From an uncultured Campylobacter sp. (GTDB lineage: Bacteria; Campylobacterota; Campylobacteria; Campylobacterales; Campylobacteraceae): 11,160 bases of DNA. The DNA is taken from assembly GCF_938045465.1 (NCBI RefSeq), contig NZ_CALIBF010000089.1, forward strand, positions 1 to 11,160. Direction: 5' to 3'. The notes under the pieces were generated by a model. That model was given only the letters and a program-made list of their open reading frames with translations, was not told the origin of the DNA and made no database searches. Numbering within the stretch: position 1 is the stretch's first letter; each line of letters opens with the position of its first letter. Shown one piece after another: positions 5,347 through 11,160 of the stretch. A program made the translations under genes and the position numbers.

Positions 5347-7185
5347 ATGGCTAAAAAGCTTATCGATGTTATGGATACGACCTTTCGCGACGGATTTCAG
5401 TCGGTTTTCGGCGCGCGCGTGGCGATGGAGGATTTCCTGCCCGCCGTTAGCGCGGCAAAAGACGCGGGTATCACGCATTTTGAGTTCGGCGGCGGCGCGC
5501 GGTTTCAGAGCCTATATTTTTACCTAAACGAAGACGCCTTTGAGATGATGGATAAATTTAGAAGCATCGTGGGACCTGAGGCGAACCTGCAAACTCTTAG
5601 CCGCGGCGTAAATACCGTCACGCTCGATACAGGCAGCCGCGAGATAATCGATCTGCACGCCAAGCTTTTTGCCAAGCACGGCACGACGACGATTCGAAAT
5701 TTCGACGCGTTAAACGACGTGGAAAATTTAAAATTTAGCGGCGAGTGCATACATCGCCACGGCCTTAAACACGAAGTCGTGGTTACGATGATGGATCTAC
5801 CGCCTGGATGTAGCGGTGCGCACGATGCGGCGTTTTACGAGAGGATTCTGCGTCAAATTTTAGACGCGCAGATCCCGTTTGACAGCGTCTGCTTCAAAGA
5901 CGCAAGCGGCACCAGCAGCCCGCAGAAGGTCTATGAGACGATCAAGCGCGCGCGTAAAATTTTAGGCGACGGCGTGCATATCCGCCTGCACACTCACGAG
6001 ACGGCGGGCGTTAGCGTCGCATGCTATCAGGCTGCGCTCGTTGCGGGCGTAGACGGCATCGACCTTGCCGCGCATCCCGTAAGCGGCGGCACTAGCCAGC
6101 CGGACATTCTTACGTTGCTGCACGCGACGAAGGGGCAAAATTTCGACCTGGGGCTAGATGCAGAGAAAATTTTAAAATACGAAGAGGTTTTGGGCGAGTG
6201 CTTGAAGGATTACTTCATGCCGCCCGAGGCCACGCAGGTAAGCCCGCTAATTCCGTTTTCGCCGATGCCCGGAGGCGCGCTTACCGCAAATACTCAGATG
6301 ATGCGCGATAATAAAATTTTAGACAAATTCCCAGCAGTCATCAAGGCTATGCGCGAGGTCGTCGAAAAGGGCGGCTTCGGCACGAGCGTAACGCCGGTTA
6401 GCCAGTTTTATTTCCAGCAAGCGTTTAACAACGTAATGTTTGGTCCGTGGAAAAAGATCGCCGAGGGCTACGGCAAGATGGTGCTAGGCTATTTCGGCAA
6501 AACGCCCGTTAAACCCGACGAGGGCGTGATTAAAATGGCGGCGGAGCAGCTGGGCTTAGAGCCTACGACCAAACACGCCGTAGATATCGCCGATGCCGAC
6601 GAGAGCAAGAGCGTCGCGTATGCGCAGAAGATTCTACGCGAACAGGGCATCGAGCCTAGTGAGGAGAACGTATTTATCGCGCTTGCGTGCAAAGAAAAGG
6701 GCATCGCGTTTTTAAAAGGCGAGGGCAAGGTGATGAGCCGCAAAAAAGAGGACGTAGCACCCGCCGCAAGCCATCAAAGCGGTATTTCTAAAAACGGCAA
6801 ATTTGACGTTAAGATTAACGGCAAAATTTACAACGTAGAATTTGCCGGACAAAACGTGCTCGTAAACGGCGATCGATACGACGTCAGCTTCGATACCTCA
6901 GCGCCCGCAAAGCCGCAGCCGCAACGCTCTGCCGGCGAGCAGCCCACTGCTAACGCGCGAAGTGGTACGGACGATAACGATATAAAAGCGACGCTTCCTA
7001 GCAACGTATTTAAAATTTTAATAAAGGAAGGCGACGCTGTTAAGGCGGGGCAGAATGTCATCGTTCTTGAAGCGATGAAGATGGAGATAAATATCGAAAG
7101 CCCACGTGATGGCGTAATCGATAAAATTTTAGTCGCCCAGGGCGATACGGTCGATGCCGATCAAGTGCTTGCGATTTTAAGATAA
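5347..7185 (+). CDS. pycB: Biotin-dependent carboxyltransferase: pyruvate carboxylase subunit B / oxaloacetate decarboxylase alpha
   Basis: A 612-residue protein with the three-part layout of PycB/OadA. An HMGL-like TIM barrel carries DTTFRDGFQS (10-19), carbamoyl-lysine site CFKDASGT with K184, and metal ligands H215 and H217 in HTHETAG. A conserved carboxylase domain follows to about 450, then a Pro/Ala/Gln-rich linker (about 510-545). The C-terminal biotinyl domain has EAMKMEI, with K578 the biotin site. It moves CO2 between biotin and pyruvate/oxaloacetate. As PycB it needs the biotin carboxylase PycA; as OadA it needs the membrane subunits OadB/G. None is in the window, so direction is not proven. 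Placement before pckA matches the C. jejuni pycB-pckA pair, which favours PycB and anaplerosis. TAGGAG before ATG 5347 sets the start. Five of its six KIL tripeptides are spelled AAAATTTTA. Confidence 0.9.
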   Translation: MAKKLIDVMDTTFRDGFQSVFGARVAMEDFLPAVSAAKDAGITHFEFGGGARFQSLYFYLNEDAFEMMDKFRSIVGPEANLQTLSRGVNTVTLDTGSREIIDLHAKLFAKHGTTTIRNFDALNDVENLKFSGECIHRHGLKHEVVVTMMDLPPGCSGAHDAAFYERILRQILDAQIPFDSVCFKDASGTSSPQKVYETIKRARKILGDGVHIRLHTHETAGVSVACYQAALVAGVDGIDLAAHPVSGGTSQPDILTLLHATKGQNFDLGLDAEKILKYEEVLGECLKDYFMPPEATQVSPLIPFSPMPGGALTANTQMMRDNKILDKFPAVIKAMREVVEKGGFGTSVTPVSQFYFQQAFNNVMFGPWKKIAEGYGKMVLGYFGKTPVKPDEGVIKMAAEQLGLEPTTKHAVDIADADESKSVAYAQKILREQGIEPSEENVFIALACKEKGIAFLKGEGKVMSRKKEDVAPAASHQSGISKNGKFDVKINGKIYNVEFAGQNVLVNGDRYDVSFDTSAPAKPQPQRSAGEQPTANARSGTDDNDIKATLPSNVFKILIKEGDAVKAGQNVIVLEAMKMEINIESPRDGVIDKILVAQGDTVDADQVLAILR

Positions 7186-7191
7186 GCTCTA

Positions 7192-7220
7192 AAATTTAGG
7201 CGGCGCTCCCGCCTAAATTT
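7192..7220 (+). terminator. Hairpin terminator between pycB and pckA
   Basis: AAATTTAGGCGG (7192-7203) pairs perfectly with CCGCCTAAATTT (7209-7220) around a CGCTC loop, starting six bases after the pycB stop. The T-run is only the stem's own TTT, so termination may be partial. It separates the TRAP-pycB unit from pckA. Confidence 0.75.
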
Positions 7221-7268
7221 GATGAGGGCTATCCTTGGTGCTTAAGCGAGCTCACCTAAATTTTAAGC

Positions 7269-7274
7269 TATAAT
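7269..7274 (+). promoter_or_regulatory. -10 box of the pckA promoter
   Basis: TATAAT lies 42 bases before the pckA start of translation and downstream of the hairpin, so pckA can be expressed separately from pycB. The 8-base palindrome GCTTAAGC (7240-7247) falls just upstream of or across the expected -35 and, with the nearby GGTG...CACC arms (7237-7240/7253-7256), could be an operator. This is weak evidence. Confidence 0.6.
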
Positions 7275-7316
7275 AGCGCAATCATTTATCAAAATTTAAT
7301 TTAAAAAGGACGCAAA

Positions 7317-8900
7317 ATGACAACTCCGAACGATCTGGATAAACTAGGTCTTAAAAATATCAAAAAAATCAATCACAACCTAAGCTACGACGAGCTTTTT
7401 GAGCTTGAAAAGACAAGAGGCGAGGGGCGCATATCAAGCAACGGCACTTTTATGGTCGATACCGGCATCTTTACGGGCCGCAGCCCCAAGGATAAATACT
7501 TCGTAAAGCAGGACCCGAGCCAAAAATACATCGCCTGGGGAAAGGTAAATCAGCCTATCTCAAAAGAGCTTTTCGATAAGCTTTTAGCCAAAGCCAAAGC
7601 CCAGCTAAGCGGCAAAGAGATCTTTATCCAAGACGCGTTTTGCGGCGCTAGTAAATCCAGCCGTAAAAACGTGCGCTTCGTAACCGAAGTCGCGTGGCAG
7701 GCGCATTTTGTAAAAAATATGTTCATCCGCCCAAGCAAGAGCGAGCTAGCGGAATTTCATCCTGATTTCGTCGTTTATAACGCGTGCAAATGCAAAAACG
7801 AAGATTACGCGAGCGACGGGCTGCACTCCGACGTTTTCGTTATCTTTAACGTCGAGGAAAACGTCGCCGTTATCGGCGGCACGTGGTACGGCGGCGAGAT
7901 GAAAAAGGGCATTTTCTCGATGATGAACTACTGGTTGCCGCTTGCGGGCAAGATGTCGATGCACTGTTCAGCAAACGTGGGCAAAGAGGGCGACACGGCA
8001 TTATTTTTCGGCCTAAGCGGCACGGGCAAAACGACGCTCTCGACCGATCCAAACCGCAAGCTAATCGGCGACGACGAGCACGGCTGGGACGATGAGGGGA
8101 TATTTAACTTCGAGGGCGGCTGCTACGCGAAGTGCATAAATTTAGATCCGAGCAGCGAGCCTGAAATTTACGCGGCGATCAAACGCGACGCGCTACTTGA
8201 AAACGTGGTCGCCAATGAGGCTGGCGTCGTGGACTACAAAGACGGCAGCAAGACCGAAAACACCCGCGTCAGCTATCCGATCTATCATATCGACAACTAC
8301 GAGCCAAGCTCTGCTGGCGGCCATCCGAAAAATATCATCTTCCTAACCGCCGACGCATTCGGCGTTTTGCCGCCGGTCGCAAAACTAACCAAAGAGCAGG
8401 CGATGTATTATTTCCTAAGCGGCTATACGGCCAAAGTCGCAGGCACCGAGCGCGGTATCACCGAGCCCGTGGCGACCTTTAGCGCGTGCTTCGGCGAGCC
8501 GTTTATGCCGCTGCATCCGACCGTTTACGCTAAGCTGCTGGGCGAAAAGATCGACAAGCACAACGTCAGCGTCTATCTCGTGAATACTGGCTGGAGCGGC
8601 GGCGCGTACGGCGTGGGCAAGCGAATGAGCATCAAAGCTACGCGCGCGTGCATAAACGCGATCCTGGATGGCAGCATCAAAAAGTGCGAATTTGAAAATT
8701 TCGAGAAATTTAACCTAGCGATCCCAAAAGAGCTCGCAGGCGTCGAGACGAAGCTGCTAAATCCGATCAATACGTGGACGCACCCGGCGGAATATAAAAT
8801 CACGCGCGATAAGCTCGCAAAGATGTTTGAGGAGAATTTCAAACGCTACGAGGACGTAAAAGAGGGGGTTGAGTTTGCCAAAGCGGGCCCTACGGCTTAG
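7317..8900 (+). CDS. pckA: Phosphoenolpyruvate carboxykinase (ATP)
   Basis: A 527-residue ATP-type PEP carboxykinase, which converts oxaloacetate plus ATP to PEP, CO2 and ADP, the gluconeogenic exit from the C4 acids. All key sites are visible. GIFTGRSPKDKY holds substrate arginine R55. GTWYGGEMKKG holds metal ligand K197, and MSMHCSANVG holds H216. The P-loop is GLSGTGKTT (232-240) with K238. The kinase-2 motif LIGDDEHGW holds D253. These match E. coli K213, H232, K254 and D269 with a constant offset of 16. Length is normal. AAAAAGGA six bases before ATG sets the start. It has its own promoter, while pycB upstream makes or uses the same oxaloacetate. The CAP-domain gene overlaps its last codons. 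Confidence 0.97.
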   Translation: MTTPNDLDKLGLKNIKKINHNLSYDELFELEKTRGEGRISSNGTFMVDTGIFTGRSPKDKYFVKQDPSQKYIAWGKVNQPISKELFDKLLAKAKAQLSGKEIFIQDAFCGASKSSRKNVRFVTEVAWQAHFVKNMFIRPSKSELAEFHPDFVVYNACKCKNEDYASDGLHSDVFVIFNVEENVAVIGGTWYGGEMKKGIFSMMNYWLPLAGKMSMHCSANVGKEGDTALFFGLSGTGKTTLSTDPNRKLIGDDEHGWDDEGIFNFEGGCYAKCINLDPSSEPEIYAAIKRDALLENVVANEAGVVDYKDGSKTENTRVSYPIYHIDNYEPSSAGGHPKNIIFLTADAFGVLPPVAKLTKEQAMYYFLSGYTAKVAGTERGITEPVATFSACFGEPFMPLHPTVYAKLLGEKIDKHNVSVYLVNTGWSGGAYGVGKRMSIKATRACINAILDGSIKKCEFENFEKFNLAIPKELAGVETKLLNPINTWTHPAEYKITRDKLAKMFEENFKRYEDVKEGVEFAKAGPTA

Positions 8901-10227
8901 GCTCCTGGGCCTCGGGGCGATCTGCGCGCTTTTTGCCGCATGCGAAAACACCCCTTCAAATTTAAAACAGCCGCTCGTTGCGATGAGCGGCTTTTCCTTT
9001 TACGACGATCCGCTAAGCTACATCAACAATGTGCGCGCAAAATCGGGGCTAAATCAGCTTTCGCAGAATGAAATTTTAAACACCTCCGCGCTTAATCACG
9101 CAAAATATGTCGTCGCAAACGAGGCGATGTCGCACGACGAGAGCCCTGGCAAGCCGAATTTCACGGGCGAAAATCCGTCAAAGCGCGCTTTTTACGCAGG
9201 CTATAATGCCGTCGTGAGGGAAAATTTATCCTATAACTCAAGCGATCTAAAAAGCGCGATCGACGGGCTTTTAAGCGCAATTTACCATAGATTTGCATTT
9301 TTGGATTTTGCCTCGGATGAGATCGGCATCGGCTATTTTGAGCACGGCAAAAAAAGCAGCTACGTTTTTGAGATGGGAAATTCGCGCCTCAACGCCTTTT
9401 GCTCGCGGAATTTAAACGACGAAGGAAGCGGCAAATTTCTACTGGGGATGTGCAAAAATGAAACGCTACGGATGAGGGAGGATAAGTTCAAAGGCGCCAC
9501 TGCGCTAAACTCGCGCCCCTATGTCTATTACCCGAACGACGAGCCCGCGCTTGCGTTTTTCAGCAATGAAATTCCAGACCCCATGCCCGAGTGCAAAATC
9601 ACCGCAAATCCCGTAAGCGTGGAGTTTAATGCCGAGGGACCGCCCGTAGCGATGAAAAGTTTTAAAATTTACGAAGGCGGCAGGGAGCTTCAAAACGTTA
9701 AAATTTTAGACAAAAACTCCGATCCTAACGCCATTTTAAGCGATAGGCAGTTCGTGCTTTTCAGCAGAGAGGTTTTTAAATTTGACGCCAAATACGGCGC
9801 GGAGTTTAATTACGAGCAGGGCGGCAAGCAAAAGACGCTACGGTGGGAGTTTATCACGCAAGCGCCTAAATTTAGATACTTCGTCGTGCAAGGCGGAGAA
9901 AATCTGAGCGTGAAAAACGGCGCGTTTTACGATATATTCGTAGCCCCCAAAGACTGCAACGATTTGATGAAAAGCTACAAAACCAGCTACTCTTTTATGG
10001 ATAAGCCCGAGATTTCAAGCCCCGCAGCGAATATGCTGCGAGTAAAGTTAAACGGCGCAAAGGGCGCGAAGCTTGAAATTTCGACAGACAACGGCGCGGT
10101 AATAAACCTGTATTTAAGCGACGGCTCCAAAAGCTACGGCGGCATGGGTAAAATTTACGCCGCAATCGCGGCGGTTTTGGCAGCGATCATTTTGTTTTAT
10201 CTTTTGGCAAGGCGCAGAGGGCGATAG
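8875..10227 (+). CDS. CAP (SCP-like) domain lipoprotein with C-terminal membrane tail
   Basis: A 450-residue envelope protein. The N-terminus, MPKRALRLRLLGLGAI then LFAAC, is a signal peptide with a lipobox-like end (C23; F at -3 is unusual). Residues about 45-160 match the bacterial CAP/SCP domain: 'YINNVRAKSGLNQL', LNHAKYVVANEAMSHDE with H75 and H87, VRENLSY with E116, AIYHRFAFL with H138, and DEIGIGY. The middle (about 160-415) is unrecognised and beta-rich in look. The end is YGG, a roughly 20-residue hydrophobic helix, then ARRRGR. Substrates of bacterial CAP proteins are mostly unknown. No ATG lies before the signal peptide. TTG 8875 is chosen because AGGGGG ends six bases upstream; TTG 8869 would touch the ribosome site, and an in-frame TAA at 8857 excludes earlier starts. 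It overlaps pckA by 26 bases, so translational coupling is likely. Confidence 0.78.
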   Translation: MPKRALRLRLLGLGAICALFAACENTPSNLKQPLVAMSGFSFYDDPLSYINNVRAKSGLNQLSQNEILNTSALNHAKYVVANEAMSHDESPGKPNFTGENPSKRAFYAGYNAVVRENLSYNSSDLKSAIDGLLSAIYHRFAFLDFASDEIGIGYFEHGKKSSYVFEMGNSRLNAFCSRNLNDEGSGKFLLGMCKNETLRMREDKFKGATALNSRPYVYYPNDEPALAFFSNEIPDPMPECKITANPVSVEFNAEGPPVAMKSFKIYEGGRELQNVKILDKNSDPNAILSDRQFVLFSREVFKFDAKYGAEFNYEQGGKQKTLRWEFITQAPKFRYFVVQGGENLSVKNGAFYDIFVAPKDCNDLMKSYKTSYSFMDKPEISSPAANMLRVKLNGAKGAKLEISTDNGAVINLYLSDGSKSYGGMGKIYAAIAAVLAAIILFYLLARRRGR

Positions 10228-10328
10228 GTGCGATATGTATTTTTGCGACCTCTGCTTTTGTCTGCGCGCACAGGGGCGCATAATGCCTATCTTGCGTGAA
10301 ATTTAATGCAGAGCTCGGCTTTTAAATT

Positions 10329-10884
10329 TTAAATTTCATCCCCGTTTATCTCATCCGCAAGTTTTAAAATTTTATCCCGCACCGCCTCAGGAGCGTAGAT
10401 ATCCATCCACTCTATCCCATTTGATGCGCTAAAAAGCACGGCAATCCACCCCTCGCTCATCGCGCGCTTAGCAAGCTTGGTCGCCGCTGGGCTGTTTCCC
10501 ATATTTGGCGTATCGTCTATGCTTATCTCGGCACAGCGACGCAAAATAGGTGTAGGATCAAACTTTCCCTCGAGCAAAATAATAACCGAGCCGCGCCTAA
10601 AGCTGCAGGCGTTCCAAAATATCTCAGCGCCGTTTACGCATTCTCGCGAGAGATCGAGGCGAAATTTACCCCGCTCGCGCACGAGAAAACTAAAGTCGCT
10701 CAAATTTAACGGGTGCTCCACGCTACCGAAGGCCCCCCACGATACTATCTTTGCGCCCGTTATAGACGTAGGCGGCGAGCGCATTTTGCAGTAGCGGCGC
10801 GATGATCTGCTCATGCGCGCTCGCGTGATCGTCATCTCTGGCGCGGCCTGGGATCTTTACGAAAAACGGTTTGAAATACTCCAT
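10329..10884 (-). pseudogene. Unrecognised gene broken by a single-base frameshift
   Basis: The start is ATG at 10884 with AAGGAG five bases upstream. That frame (MEYFKPFFVKIPGRARDDD..., then AYVYNGRKDSIVGG) stops after 53 codons at a TAG just past a run of six G (10738-10733). The +1 frame then stays open to 10329, with a coding-like sequence: FGSVEHPLNLSDFSFLVRER, a Cys-containing 'ECVNGAEIFWNACSFRRGSV', 'TPNMGNSPAATKLAKRAM' and an acidic tail. Removing one G joins both parts into 184 residues. An ATG at 10835 in the second frame gives only an Arg/Ser-rich, unconvincing N-terminus without a ribosome site. No signal peptide or membrane helix is seen, and I recognise no domain. The break could be a true mutation, a variable G-tract or a sequencing error. 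It is convergent with the CAP gene and downstream of another minus-strand gene. Confidence 0.7.
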
Positions 10885-11040
10885 AAACGCTCCTTGAGCC
10901 TATAAAATTTGCTCGCTTTTGCCTTTAAATTTAGCGCTCGCGGCGGTAAAATTTAGCCCTGTGCCAGCCGCATTTTAGGCTCGCTTCAAGCATTGTCGTT
11001 TTTACGCCTATCAAATACAACCTGGATGGCGGTTTAGATT

Positions 11041-11160
11041 TTACACAAAATACTCGCGGGCGGCATCCTTACTCTCAAACGGGCTTGCGCTCAGCTCGCT
11101 GCCGTCTATGAGCAGGGCGTAGCCGCGCGCGGCGTCCGTTTTGGCGTAGGTCAGCGCCAG
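11041..11160 (-). CDS. C-terminal fragment of an unrecognised protein
   Basis: The minus strand is open from the window edge to TAA at 11043-11041, giving 39 residues. They include YAKTDAARGYALLIDGSEL and a final SPFESKDAAREYFV. Codon choice is GC-rich like the neighbours, and the composition is that of a normal soluble protein end. I do not recognise the family. It lies 156 bases upstream of the frameshifted gene on the same strand. The gap between them holds AT-rich DNA and no convincing terminator or gene. Confidence 0.6.
   Translation of the reverse strand: MALTYAKTDAARGYALLIDGSELSASPFESKDAAREYFV

Noticed and set aside
8869..8874. TTG 8869 as start of the CAP-domain protein
   Set aside because: The G-rich ribosome site ends directly at this codon. 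TTG 8875 gives the normal six-base spacing.
10242..10282. Short inverted repeat TGCGC/GCGCA after the CAP gene as a terminator
   Set aside because: The stem is only 5 bp and no T-run follows.
10729..10741. Programmed -1 frameshift at the slippery heptamer GGGGGGC
   Set aside because: The heptamer fits the upstream frame, but a -1 shift leads to the wrong frame. Restoring the protein needs +1.
10329..10835. Intact 168-residue minus-strand gene starting at ATG 10835
   Set aside because: Its first 28 or so residues are an Arg/Ser-rich shadow of another frame and there is no ribosome site. The real start is 10884, followed by a frameshift.

Overview
The window looks like a chromosomal stretch from a Campylobacter (Campylobacterota). 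Intergenic DNA is very AT-rich and full of AAATTT/AAAATTTT, while the genes are fairly GC-rich. Promoters show TATAAT-like -10 boxes with little visible -35, and ribosome sites are AAGGA/AGGAG. The adjacent pycB-pckA pair is a known Campylobacter arrangement. The GC-rich codon choice suggests a higher-GC species such as C. gracilis, C. rectus, C. showae or C. curvus. I cannot decide the species from the sequence.

Layout. 3-122 (+) is the tail of an NAD(P)-binding oxidoreductase-like gene. 123-494 has no convincing gene but holds a small GC-rich island with a stem-loop. 495-1181 (-) is an orphan SapC-family gene, divergent from cysQ (1333-2106, +), a 3'(2'),5'-bisphosphate nucleotidase. A lone type IV prepilin-like gene (2170-2553, +) follows with its own promoter and a strong terminator. 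That terminator overlaps the 3' coding end of the convergent gene 2555-3184 (-), a DsbB/DsbI-family membrane protein whose usual CxxC site reads ESFS.

3281-8900 (+) is a central-metabolism block: TRAP small permease (TTG start), a possible 29-residue ORF joined to the next gene by an ATGA overlap, TRAP large permease (start reassigned to 3944), the biotin-dependent carboxyltransferase pycB/oadA, a hairpin terminator, then pckA behind its own promoter. Together these would import an organic acid (substrate not identifiable; no solute-binding protein is present) and interconvert pyruvate, oxaloacetate and phosphoenolpyruvate, the entry to gluconeogenesis in a bacterium that lives on organic and amino acids.

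A CAP-domain lipoprotein-like gene (8875-10227, +) overlaps the end of pckA and carries an odd Gly-Gly/TM/Arg-rich C-terminus. Convergent to it is 10329-10884 (-), an unrecognised gene broken by one extra base in a run of six G. The window closes with the tail of an unrecognised gene, 11041-11160 (-).

No tRNA, rRNA, CRISPR array, insertion sequence or clear mobile element was seen. No wholly new system is evident. The best leads are the DsbB homolog without its CxxC, the frameshifted gene, the 29-codon coupled ORF, and the CAP protein with a sorting-signal-like tail.
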